Of a DNA stretch of 64,000 nucleotides, positions 25,475-34,246 are shown piece by piece; the stretch's first letter is position 1; each line of letters begins with the position of its first letter. Made by a program: the position numbers and the translations under genes. Under the pieces are notes generated by a model. The model was not told the DNA's origin and made no database searches. It was given only the letters and a program-made list of their open reading frames with translations. This DNA comes from Elusimicrobiota bacterium (GTDB lineage Bacteria; Elusimicrobiota; Elusimicrobia; UBA1565; UBA9628), in assembly GCA_016234805.1 (NCBI GenBank), contig JACRNU010000055.1:38961-102960 (forward strand), written 5' to 3'.

Positions 25475-26788
25475 ATGATGATGAAACGCGTCGTCGTCAC
25501 CGGCATGGGCGTCGTGGCCGCCAACGGCGTGGGCCTAGCCGCGTTCCGTTCGGCGCTCAAAGCGGGCCGCAGCGGCATCAAGCGGCACGAGCACCTCCAG
25601 AAGCTCAATTTCTCCTGCCAGATCGGCGGCATCCCGGACCTCACCGAGGAGGACATCCTCAAGGTCCTGCCCGAGCCCGAGTCGCGCAAGCTCGGCGAGG
25701 CCCAGGTCTACACTGCCCTGGCCGCGGTCGAGTGCGCCCGGAGCGCCGGCATCCACGCCGACCTCTACAACGGGTTCAAGGATTCGGCCGTGGACTGGAA
25801 CACCGGCGTGATCATGGGCTGCGGCATCGGCGGCATGGACACCATCTTCGAGGAGATGGGCCCGGCCATGGCTTCGGCCGAGGAAGCCGAGCCCGGCCGG
25901 GGACCTGCTGCCATGGGCACGGATGTCGTGCCCAAGATCATGGGGAGCTCGACGAGCGTCGTGATCGGCCGGTTCCTGGGCCTGGGCAACCTCACGAGCA
26001 GCAACAGCTCGGCCTGCAACACCGGCACCGAAGCCGTCTTCGCCGGCTGGAACCATCTTCAGATGGGCTATGCGGACGCCATGTACGTGGGCGGGGCCGA
26101 GGGCTCCCACTACGGCATCTGGGCAGGGTTCGACGCCATGCGCGACGTGCTCTGCTCCAAGTTCAACGAGACCCCGGAGCGCGGCTCCCAGCCCATGGGA
26201 GCGCTCGCCTGCGGGTTCGTGCCAGGCTCGGGCGCCGCGGTCCTGAGGATCGAGACCCTCGAGGCCGCGCAGAAGCGCGGGGCCCCCATCCTGGCCGAGC
26301 TCCTTGCCGCCTACTGCAACTCAGGCGGCCAGCGCGACGGCGGGTCCATGACCTTCCCCAACCCCGAGGGTGTGACCCGGTGCATCCGCCGGGTCCTCAA
26401 GGACGCCGCAGTCGAGCCCTCGGCCATCAGCCTCATCAACGGACACCTGACCTCCACGGGCGCCGACCCTCAGGAGGTCTCGAGCTGGATGAGCGCGCTC
26501 GAACTTGCGCCGGAGAAGTTCCCCCTCATCCAGTCCACGAAGTCCATGATCGGCCACGGCCTGGGCGCGGCCGGGGCCCTGGAGTCCGTGGCCGTGGTGG
26601 ACCAGCTCGGCCAGGGCTACGTCCACCCCTCCATCAACTGCGAGGAGACCCACCCGCGCATCAAGGCAATCGAGCGGAGCATCCCGCGCTCTTGCATGCA
26701 GAAGCGCCTCGACCTGGCCATCAAGGCGTCCTTCGGATTTGGAGACGTGAATGGCTGTCTGCTGTACAAACGCTGGGACGGGAGGTAA
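25475..26788 (+). CDS. Beta-ketoacyl-ACP synthase II (FabF)-like
   Basis: SSACNTGTEAVFAGW active Cys, INGHLTSTGADPQE, STKSMIGHGLGAAGALESV. Confidence 0.88.
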   Translation: MMMKRVVVTGMGVVAANGVGLAAFRSALKAGRSGIKRHEHLQKLNFSCQIGGIPDLTEEDILKVLPEPESRKLGEAQVYTALAAVECARSAGIHADLYNGFKDSAVDWNTGVIMGCGIGGMDTIFEEMGPAMASAEEAEPGRGPAAMGTDVVPKIMGSSTSVVIGRFLGLGNLTSSNSSACNTGTEAVFAGWNHLQMGYADAMYVGGAEGSHYGIWAGFDAMRDVLCSKFNETPERGSQPMGALACGFVPGSGAAVLRIETLEAAQKRGAPILAELLAAYCNSGGQRDGGSMTFPNPEGVTRCIRRVLKDAAVEPSAISLINGHLTSTGADPQEVSSWMSALELAPEKFPLIQSTKSMIGHGLGAAGALESVAVVDQLGQGYVHPSINCEETHPRIKAIERSIPRSCMQKRLDLAIKASFGFGDVNGCLLYKRWDGR

Positions 26789-26797
26789 TTGTAAACA

Positions 26798-27745
26798 ATG
26801 GCATTCAAGCGCAAGGAAACGACGGTCGAAGCCGTGGACCTCAGCACGATCACGCCCGAGGACGCGCAGACGCGGATCATCGCCGGGGTCAAGAAGTACG
26901 CCACCAATGAGGCCAACTGGTCCAAGGCCGACCGCAACACGCCCTACCTGGGCCACATCACCGGGATGGGCATCGAGTCCGCGAACCTGGCCGACATCAC
27001 CATGTCCATCGAGCGCCAGTTCCTGACCAAGAAGACCAAGAAGGTCCCGGTCGCCCTAAAGGGCTCTCCTTCGGGTGGGGGCTCCGAGACCGAGTTCACG
27101 CTGGAAGACGGCGACCTCGGCAAGCTCCGCATCCTCGAGGGCCAGGACTCCGTCATGGCCACCCCGGGCCTGACCATCCAGAAGCTCATGGAGCTCGGCC
27201 ACCTGCCGACGAACGCCTCCTACCTCGACGGCACGGCTTCCTTCGCCACGATCGTCTCCGTGGGAGCGGGCCACCGCCTCACGGACGCCCTGCGCAAGAC
27301 GGCCCTCCGCATGGAGAAGTCCCAGCCCGCGGAGAAGACCGAGGCGCGCGCGAACCTCGAGTCCCTCATCAAGCAGGCGCGGGACTTCGAGACCCTGCTC
27401 GGCGACCCGGCGGCCCTGGCCGCGTCCAAGCAAGGTGACTTCCAGACGGACAAGAACTCGCTGGAAGCCCTGACCCACGAGCTCTCCATCGTCAACGAGA
27501 AGCTCAAGGGCGTCACCTCGAGCGACGACCCCTCCCGCTCGACGAGCCTGCGCGCGGAAGAGTCGCAGATCCGCACCCGGATCAGGATGATGCGCCAGAA
27601 ACTGACGGTCTCGGAAGAGACCGCCCGCGGCGCCGGGGTCCGAAAGTCCGTGGACACGGCGAAGTTCCAGGAGGTCCGAGCTCTGCTCGCGGAGACCATC
27701 AAGCTCGCCGTAGAGGCGCTGGCCCAGGTCCCTGCCGGCTGCTGA
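26798..27745 (+). CDS. Hypothetical protein with possible N-terminal ACP-like segment and coiled C-terminal region
   Basis: Open frame within operon; GMGIESANLADITMSIERQF around Ser61 resembles ACP helix II; rest unrecognised. Confidence 0.6.
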   Translation: MAFKRKETTVEAVDLSTITPEDAQTRIIAGVKKYATNEANWSKADRNTPYLGHITGMGIESANLADITMSIERQFLTKKTKKVPVALKGSPSGGGSETEFTLEDGDLGKLRILEGQDSVMATPGLTIQKLMELGHLPTNASYLDGTASFATIVSVGAGHRLTDALRKTALRMEKSQPAEKTEARANLESLIKQARDFETLLGDPAALAASKQGDFQTDKNSLEALTHELSIVNEKLKGVTSSDDPSRSTSLRAEESQIRTRIRMMRQKLTVSEETARGAGVRKSVDTAKFQEVRALLAETIKLAVEALAQVPAGC

Positions 27746-27769
27746 ACGGACGCTGACCAGGTCCGGTCC

Positions 27770-27800
27770 CCGTGGGGGAGGGCATCCCCCTCCCCCACGG
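27770..27800 (+). terminator. 13-bp GC hairpin CCGTGGGGGAGGG-catcc-CCCTCCCCCACGG between operon genes
   Basis: Read directly; no T-run, may be attenuator or RNA-stability element. Confidence 0.45.
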
Positions 27801-27826
27801 GCCGGTTCCCTGCGGCAGCGTCGCCC

Positions 27827-29227
27827 ATGACGCTCACCTCTGCGGACATCCGCAACCTCAGGCTCCAGAGGCTCCTGGGGGACATCGCCGTCCCCTTCAC
27901 CCACGTGTTCCTCTCCCTGGCCTCGCGCTATTTCGGGTACCGATTTCGGGACCTCGAAGCCTTCCGCCGCAAGGTCTGGAAGGCCCTCGACGGGCACGAC
28001 GGCCCGGTCATATGGGCCGCCAACCACCTGACCCTCTGGGACTCCTTCGTCATCTTCTGGGCGGTCTTCCCCCTCCTCAGGACCCTGGAGGGCCGGCGCC
28101 TTCCCTGGAACACCCCTGAGCACACCAACTACTACAGGAACGGCGGGTGGTTCAAGTGCCGCGTCATCCGGGTCTTCATGTACCTCTGCCGCTGCATCCC
28201 CTTCCTGCGCGGGGGCGAGGACGAGTTCTCGGTCCAGTGGCGGCAGATCGCCTTTGAGAAGTGCGTCTGGGTCCTCTCCGAGGGAGGCACTGTCTTCGTC
28301 TTCCCAGAAGCCACCCGCGCCCGCAACGGCTGGTTCGAGGCTGACAAGCCCAAGGACTTTCTCGGCAGCCTGTGTGTTCGCGTTCCGCGTGCCAAGGTCC
28401 TTTGCCTCTACCTGAGAGGCGAGGGCCAGGCAGGCACCACCTCCTACCCGGCTTGGGGCGAGACCTTCCGCATGGACGCCGAGCTCTGGGACCCTGCCAC
28501 GGGCCCGGCCAGCACGGCCCGGTCCATCGCGGCCGGCCTCTTCACCCGCGTCGGAGCCCTGCAGGAAGCCTGGTTCAGCGCAAGCACCCTGCTCAAGAAC
28601 TGCTCCGGCAACGACATCGTGGACCTCAAGGGTCACCTGCTCCGCGAGCACTTCAGCGACGACCTTCTGGACATCGACCCGGAGTGGGCAGGCCGCCTGC
28701 TCACCTCGAAAGAGCTCGAGTACCTCGGAGCCCGACCCGCGGCCGAGCTCTTTTCGACCTTCTGGCGCTTCCACGCTGCCAAGGAAGCGGCCTCCAAAGC
28801 CCTGGCCCAGGCCGGGGTCAAGGTCCTGCCCGGAGGGTTCTCCACTATCGAGGTGGACCTCTTCCAGAACCGGGCCCGGCACCTGCCCACCCTGCTGGAG
28901 TGCCGCCTGCGCTTCACCGACGACGACGCGGACAAGATCCACTGCGTCGCGGTCCTCCGCGGGGGCCGCATCGGAGACGACTCCGAGCCGGGCGACGTGC
29001 TCTGGAAGGTCGCCGAGGTCCCGCCGGGCGAGTCCGGCTCAGGGTTCTGCCGCGACCTAGCCCTGGACCTCATCGCCGAGTCCTCCGACGACATCTCCCC
29101 GGCCTCCCTCTCCTTCACCGAGATCGACGACATCCCGCGCGTGATGCGCGCAGGCAAGCCCCAGGACTGGGGCGTGTCCATCTCGCACGCGGGAAGGTAT
29201 GTTGCGTGCAGCTTCATGGTGTCATGA
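27827..29227 (+). CDS. Fusion: PlsC-like acyltransferase + 4'-phosphopantetheinyl transferase-like domain
   Basis: NHLTLWDS (HX4D) and FVFPEATRARNG; then GNDIVDLKGH...FWRFHAAKEAASKALAQAG...VSISHAGRYVACSF typical of AcpS/Sfp superfamily. Confidence 0.75.
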   Translation: MTLTSADIRNLRLQRLLGDIAVPFTHVFLSLASRYFGYRFRDLEAFRRKVWKALDGHDGPVIWAANHLTLWDSFVIFWAVFPLLRTLEGRRLPWNTPEHTNYYRNGGWFKCRVIRVFMYLCRCIPFLRGGEDEFSVQWRQIAFEKCVWVLSEGGTVFVFPEATRARNGWFEADKPKDFLGSLCVRVPRAKVLCLYLRGEGQAGTTSYPAWGETFRMDAELWDPATGPASTARSIAAGLFTRVGALQEAWFSASTLLKNCSGNDIVDLKGHLLREHFSDDLLDIDPEWAGRLLTSKELEYLGARPAAELFSTFWRFHAAKEAASKALAQAGVKVLPGGFSTIEVDLFQNRARHLPTLLECRLRFTDDDADKIHCVAVLRGGRIGDDSEPGDVLWKVAEVPPGESGSGFCRDLALDLIAESSDDISPASLSFTEIDDIPRVMRAGKPQDWGVSISHAGRYVACSFMVS

Positions 29228-30660
29228 CCTGCGTGAGAGGGGAAAAAGGCATCCACAGGATTCCCCTCGCCTTGCCTCGGTCTTTGGAACCCCGAAGGGA
29301 GGACCTGGAGGAAGCCTTGCTGTCCGCCCAGCGCCGACTGAAGGACTTCGCCGACCGGAACGGCTGGGCCGATCTCGTCAAGGATAGATTCGCCGACCAA
29401 GCCGAGATTTTCAATGACAAAGCCGAGTTCGATGCGGCGCTGATCCGGCTGACGGGCGCCGACCCTTCGACCAAGCTGCCCAAGACCTATTCCGCCGCTC
29501 TGGAGAAAGGCGTCTTCTTGTCCGTCTCGCCCAGGCTGTACCAAGAGAACTACCCGCAAGGCTCCGAGGACGGCGCCTTCGAGAAACTGGTCGCCCATGA
29601 GATGGCTCACCGACTGCACATCCGTATTCTGAAAGGAGATGAGGATGCCATGGGGCCGATCTGGTTCTACGAGGGATTCGCCATCCATGCCGCAGGGCAG
29701 TTCGAAACGCTTCCGATCCGGTTGAGCCCCGAGGAGATCCAGGAAGTGGTCGACAGCGCGACAAGAGGCAGCTACGCGAAATACGGCGCCGCGTTCCGGC
29801 ATTTCCTGGAGAAAGCTCCCATCCAGGAGCTGGTGAAAAGGGCCGGAGGCAAGGACTTCCCGGACTACCTGAGACGGATTGACAGGCCTTTTCTTCTGAC
29901 CCAGGCCACGAAAGGCGACTGCAAGGGAACCATCCTGCTGGTCCAAGGCAGCGCGCCCTTCAATATCGACGGCCGCATCCCGGTCAAGGGCCGCTCCGCG
30001 TATCACAACATCGAGTTTTACAGGGATATGGCCGACGCCCTCAACTCCTACGGCTGGGATGTCGTCCGGTATGCCAAGCCCGGCGTCTACAAGGATCGGA
30101 TCGATCTTAATGAATACGACAAAACCGACCTTGCGACCATCATGCGCCAGTTGAACGCCATCTGGAACGAGATGCCGTCCCGGAAGCCCCGCATCATCTT
30201 CGCTTGGAGCGAAGGGACTCTGCACGCTTCGCGATTGCCGCTTTCTGAAGCCAGCGCGGTCATTCTCCTGGGAGCGATATCAACGAACATCAGGGATGTG
30301 ATTCTCGCGCAAGGGGGATCGCCAAAAGAAATAAAGGCCATCAGGAAAATGGGCCGCGAAGAGATGTTGGGGATAGATCGCCCTGCCGGAAGGCTTCTCG
30401 ATGAGCTCGCCATGGCGGACAACTGGCGGTTCTTCGAGAAGCACCCAGATCTTCCCATGCTGATCCTGCATGGGGAAGAAGACACGGAGGTTCCGGCCTC
30501 CCATGCGAAGACATGGAAAACCATGCTGCCCAGGCACCGCATCGACCTTGTCTTGAAGCCGTCCGGCAATCACATGTTCGGAGTCGCGCAATCGCCGGAT
30601 ATCGCTGCCCTGGCAGGGACAATCCAAGGATGGCTGGCGGAGACCCTTCAGACCAAATGA
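29224..30660 (+). CDS. Fusion: HExxH zinc metallopeptidase-like domain + alpha/beta hydrolase-like domain
   Basis: KLVAHEMAHRLH...WFYEGFAIHAAG; C-term IIFAWSEGTLHASRL nucleophile elbow-like and LPMLILHGEEDTEVPASHAKTW...NHMFG. Confidence 0.7.
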   Translation: MTCVRGEKGIHRIPLALPRSLEPRREDLEEALLSAQRRLKDFADRNGWADLVKDRFADQAEIFNDKAEFDAALIRLTGADPSTKLPKTYSAALEKGVFLSVSPRLYQENYPQGSEDGAFEKLVAHEMAHRLHIRILKGDEDAMGPIWFYEGFAIHAAGQFETLPIRLSPEEIQEVVDSATRGSYAKYGAAFRHFLEKAPIQELVKRAGGKDFPDYLRRIDRPFLLTQATKGDCKGTILLVQGSAPFNIDGRIPVKGRSAYHNIEFYRDMADALNSYGWDVVRYAKPGVYKDRIDLNEYDKTDLATIMRQLNAIWNEMPSRKPRIIFAWSEGTLHASRLPLSEASAVILLGAISTNIRDVILAQGGSPKEIKAIRKMGREEMLGIDRPAGRLLDELAMADNWRFFEKHPDLPMLILHGEEDTEVPASHAKTWKTMLPRHRIDLVLKPSGNHMFGVAQSPDIAALAGTIQGWLAETLQTK

Positions 30661-31595
30661 GATACTGCATCCTCTTCGCCGGCCAATCCGTGCAGGAGTC
30701 CGGCATGTGCCGGGAGCTCTGGAAGCTCCCCGCGGCCAGGGAGATCCTCGACCGCTTGAAGCCCTCCCTCGGCTCCGACCTCGAATACGTCACGACCGAG
30801 ATGCCCGAACCCGAACTGGCCAGGACCTTCAACGCCCAGCGGGCCATCCACGCCCACCACCTGGGCCACTGGTTCGCCTACAAAGCCGCGCATCCGGGCC
30901 TGGTCCTCGACGGGAGCGTGGGCCACTCCATGGGCATCGCGGCCGCGCTCGTGGCTGCCGGGGCCATGAGCGTGGAGGACTCAGGCGCCTTCATCCGCGC
31001 CCGGGCCCAGGCCTTCTCAGAAGTGTGCGCGGCCTTCAAGGAGCCCATGGGCCTGGCAGCGGTCATGACGGACTTCCTGGGCGACTACATGGAGAAGATC
31101 GAATCCTTCCCTGGCGTGAGCCTGGCCCTGCACAACACCATCGGCCGCGGCACAGCCGGAGGCACCTTGGCCAGCCTCGAGGCTTTCGCACGGCACAGCC
31201 AAGCCGAAGGGTGGCCCATGAAGATCAAGGTGCTCAAGGTCGAGGGCCCCTATCACACCGCGGCTTTCATGGCTGCCGAGCCGGCCCTGCTCCAGGCCCT
31301 GGCCGGCATCAGGCTCGACTCTCCCAAGGTCCCGGTCTTCATGGGGACTTCGGGCAAGTCTGAGACCGACCCGTCGGAGATCAGCCGTCTGCTCGCTGCC
31401 CAGCCCCACACGCGGGAGAAGCACTTCGACGCGGTCTGGGCCGCCTGCGACTCGGGGTGCAGGAACTTCCTCGAGATCGCGCACAAGCCCCAGCCCGTGA
31501 CCTGGATCAGCGACCAGCTTCAGGACGAGGAAGGCGGGCTCATGGCAGGCGTGACCACGCTCGCGGTCAAGACCGCGGACCTCGCCGCCCACTGA
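30657..31595 (+). CDS. Malonyl-CoA:ACP transacylase (FabD)-like
   Basis: FAGQSVQESGM, SVGHSMGIAAALVAAGAMS, VEGPYHTAAFMAAE. Confidence 0.85.
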   Translation: MRYCILFAGQSVQESGMCRELWKLPAAREILDRLKPSLGSDLEYVTTEMPEPELARTFNAQRAIHAHHLGHWFAYKAAHPGLVLDGSVGHSMGIAAALVAAGAMSVEDSGAFIRARAQAFSEVCAAFKEPMGLAAVMTDFLGDYMEKIESFPGVSLALHNTIGRGTAGGTLASLEAFARHSQAEGWPMKIKVLKVEGPYHTAAFMAAEPALLQALAGIRLDSPKVPVFMGTSGKSETDPSEISRLLAAQPHTREKHFDAVWAACDSGCRNFLEIAHKPQPVTWISDQLQDEEGGLMAGVTTLAVKTADLAAH

Positions 31596-31735
31596 GCACG
31601 GCCCCGGGCCGCAGTCGGCCTCAGGGAAAAGTGGGTGAGGTCGAGCGGGGAATGGTTGCTTTTCGACGGGAAATCGTGTTCAATAAGGTTACCGTCGGGC
31701 ACGCTGAGGCCCGGCGCATAGGAGAACCGACCAAC

Positions 31736-31993
31736 ATGGCGAAGAAGGCGAACACGGCGTTTATGAAGCCCCTCACCCCCAGCGAGAAGCTCGCGCAGGT
31801 CGTCGGCTGCAAGCCCCTGCCGCGCACCGAAGTCGTCAAGAAGCTCTGGGCCTATATCAAGAAGAACGGCCTGCAGGACAAGAAGAACAGGCGGAACATC
31901 AACGCGGACGCGGCGCTGAAGACGGTCTTCGGCGGAAAGTCCGTGGTCAACATGTTCGAGATGACCAAGCTGGTCAGCAAGCACCTCAGCTGA
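31736..31993 (+). CDS. SWIB/MDM2-domain protein
   Basis: FMKPLTPSEKLAQVVGCKPLPRTEVVKKLWAYIKKNGLQDKKNRRNINADAALKTVFGGKSVVNMFEMTKLVSKHL. Confidence 0.9.
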   Translation: MAKKANTAFMKPLTPSEKLAQVVGCKPLPRTEVVKKLWAYIKKNGLQDKKNRRNINADAALKTVFGGKSVVNMFEMTKLVSKHLS

Positions 31994-32058
31994 CCGCTCT
32001 CCCCGGGGGGTCCGCGGCGCCCGCCGCGGGCTCCCAGGGTCCTTACCCGGCCGGAGGA

Positions 32059-32436
32059 TCAGGCTCCCAGAAGGGAGCGGATCTTGCCGCGCAGGTCTTC
32101 GGGCTGGAAAGGCTTGACGATGTAGTCGTTCGCCCCGATCTCCTTGGCGGTCTTGATGTCGGTGGCGTACGACTTGCCGGACACGAAGAGGATCTTCGTG
32201 GCCTTGATGGCCTCTTCCGCCCGGATGCGCTGGCAGAGCTCGAACCCGTGCATCTTCGGCATGCTGACGTCGACGATGGCCAGGTCCGGCAGGGTCTTGC
32301 GGATGGCGTCGAGGCCCGAGTCTCCGTCAAAGGTCTGGGTCAGGTCGTACTGCTTGGCCAGAAGGGCGTCATAGAGGCTGCGGATGAGCGGGTCATCCTC
32401 GACCACCACGATCCGCTTCCTCGCCTCAGGCCCCAT
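32059..32436 (-). CDS. Single-domain response regulator
   Basis: IVVVEDDPLIRSLYDALL...LAIVDVSMPKMHGFELCQRI...YIVKPFQPEDL. Confidence 0.88.
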   Translation of the reverse strand: MGPEARKRIVVVEDDPLIRSLYDALLAKQYDLTQTFDGDSGLDAIRKTLPDLAIVDVSMPKMHGFELCQRIRAEEAIKATKILFVSGKSYATDIKTAKEIGANDYIVKPFQPEDLRGKIRSLLGA

Positions 32437-32507
32437 GCGAGTAGGATACCTGATACCGTCGTGGCCGTCAAGGACGGAAGTCATTTTCCGGATACCTCCA
32501 AGTCTGG

Positions 32508-32513
32508 TACAAT
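32508..32513 (+). promoter_or_regulatory. Extended -10 TGGTACAAT upstream of rubrerythrin
   Basis: Sequence match, 41 bp upstream of ATG. Confidence 0.4.
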
Positions 32514-32553
32514 GCTCCTCCAGGGCAAGAACGCGGATCACCAGGAGAGACCG

Positions 32554-33054
32554 ATGCCAGACACGATGGAGAACCTCAAGAACGCCTTCGCGGGAGAGAG
32601 CCAGGCCAACAGGAAATACCTCGCCTTCGCCAAGAAAGCCGAGGGAGACGGATTCCCCAAGGTCGCGCGCCTCTTCCGCGCCGCTGCCGAAGCCGAGACC
32701 ATCCACGCCCTCGCCCACCTGCAGGCCATGGGCGGGGTCGGGTGCACGGCGGACAACCTTAAGACAGCGGTCAGCGGCGAGACCTACGAGTTCAAGGAGA
32801 TGTACCCCCCCATGCTCGCCCAGGCAGAGAAGGACGGGCACAAGGCCAAGGTCATGTTCGACTTCGCGCTCAAGGCCGAGGAGGTCCACGCCGGCCTCTA
32901 TGGAAAGGCCCTCGAATCCGTGCTCGCGGGCCGCGACCTCGAGTCCGCGGAGGTCTACCTCTGCCCATTCTGCGGGCACATCGATCTCCGCAAGCCCTCG
33001 GCCGCCTGTCCCATCTGCGGGGCCAAGCCCGAGAAGTACGTGAAGGTCGACTGA
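32554..33054 (+). CDS. Rubrerythrin
   Basis: NLKNAFAGESQANRKYLAFA, ExxH ligands, C-terminal CPFCGH...CPICGA rubredoxin site. Confidence 0.95.
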   Translation: MPDTMENLKNAFAGESQANRKYLAFAKKAEGDGFPKVARLFRAAAEAETIHALAHLQAMGGVGCTADNLKTAVSGETYEFKEMYPPMLAQAEKDGHKAKVMFDFALKAEEVHAGLYGKALESVLAGRDLESAEVYLCPFCGHIDLRKPSAACPICGAKPEKYVKVD

Positions 33055-33059
33055 GCGGC

Positions 33060-34211
33060 ATGCCCGCGCAGCGCCCGGACCGCCCCCTGGTCGCGGTGGG
33101 CTTGAGCGGCGGCGTGGATTCAGCCGTCGCGGCCCTCGTGCTCAAGAAGACCGGCCACGAGGTCGTGGGCCTGACCATGAAGACCTGGGACGGCGGCGTG
33201 GCCATCCCGGACGAGGGGCGGTCCGGGTGCTACGGCCCGGGGGAGGCCAGGGACGTCGAGTCCGCCGCGGCCGTGGCGCGGAAGCTGGGCATCCCGCATC
33301 ACACCGTGGAGGTGGCGCGTGAGTACCGGGGAGCGGTCCTCGACTACTTCCGGTCCGAATACCTGGCCGGACGCACGCCCAACCCCTGCGTGAGGTGCAA
33401 CCAGAGGATCAAGTTCGGGGCCCTCATCCGCCAGGCCCGGATCGACGGCATCCGCTTCGACCTCTTCGCTACCGGACACTACGCCCGCCTCACCCGGGGC
33501 GAGGGATGCTCTCCTCTCGTCGGAGGGGGGCGGGTGGTTCTGCGCCGCGCCATGGACCGTCGCAAGGACCAGTCCTACTTCCTTTCCGGGCTTTCCCAGG
33601 CCCAACTCAGCCGCATGCTCCTGCCCCTCGGCGAGCTCTCCAAGAACCAGGTCCGGTCCCTGGCGCGCGAGGCCGGATGGGATGACCTGGCCTCCAGGCC
33701 CGAGAGCCAGAACTTCATCGAGAGCAAGAGCTACGAGGCCCTTTTCCGGCCAGGAGACAACCGCCCAGGCCCCATCCACGACCTGGCAGGCAAGGTCGTG
33801 GGCGAGCACAAGGGCATCACGCGCTACACGGTCGGCCAGCGCAGGCGCGTGGGACTCGGAGGCCGCTCCGGCCCGCTCTACATCGTGGGGGTGGATGCCG
33901 CGGCCAATGCCGTGACCGTGGGCCCGAAGGAAGCCCTGCTCGCGGAGTCCTTCACGGCCCGCGAGGTCCGCTGGGCTGCCGCGTCTCCCCCGGAAGGTTC
34001 CCCTCGCCTGCTCGTGCAGGTCCGCAGCGGGCACCCCGGAGCCGAAGGGGTCGTGACCCCGGTCCGAGGGGGCCGGGAGGCCGCGGTGGCCTTCGACGAG
34101 CCCCAGCCTGCCTTGACCCCGGGCCAGACCGCCGTCTTCTACGAGGGCGACGCGGTCTTCGGAAGCGGCGTCATCGGAAGCGGTGTCGCTCGAAGTGGTG
34201 TCAGACGATAA
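33060..34211 (+). CDS. mnmA: tRNA-specific 2-thiouridylase
   Basis: VAVGLSGGVDSAVAALVL, NPCVRCNQRIKFG, RKDQSYFLSGLSQAQLSRMLLPLGE, HKGITRYTVGQRRRVGLGG. Confidence 0.95.
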   Translation: MPAQRPDRPLVAVGLSGGVDSAVAALVLKKTGHEVVGLTMKTWDGGVAIPDEGRSGCYGPGEARDVESAAAVARKLGIPHHTVEVAREYRGAVLDYFRSEYLAGRTPNPCVRCNQRIKFGALIRQARIDGIRFDLFATGHYARLTRGEGCSPLVGGGRVVLRRAMDRRKDQSYFLSGLSQAQLSRMLLPLGELSKNQVRSLAREAGWDDLASRPESQNFIESKSYEALFRPGDNRPGPIHDLAGKVVGEHKGITRYTVGQRRRVGLGGRSGPLYIVGVDAAANAVTVGPKEALLAESFTAREVRWAAASPPEGSPRLLVQVRSGHPGAEGVVTPVRGGREAAVAFDEPQPALTPGQTAVFYEGDAVFGSGVIGSGVARSGVRR

Positions 34212-34246
34212 GAAACGAAGACTTCACACCTTATCGTCTGACACCA
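34196..34246. repeat. 17-bp perfect inverted repeat across the mnmA stop codon
   Basis: TGGTGTCAGACGATAAG 34196-34212 / CTTATCGTCTGACACCA 34230-34246. Confidence 0.9.

Noticed and set aside
27056-28942. 628-aa minus-strand ORF across the FAS-like locus
   Set aside because: Shadow of plus-strand genes with recognised motifs; low-complexity translation
28633-30225. 530-aa minus-strand ORF
   Set aside because: Opposite the fused acyltransferase and peptidase-hydrolase genes; no recognisable motifs
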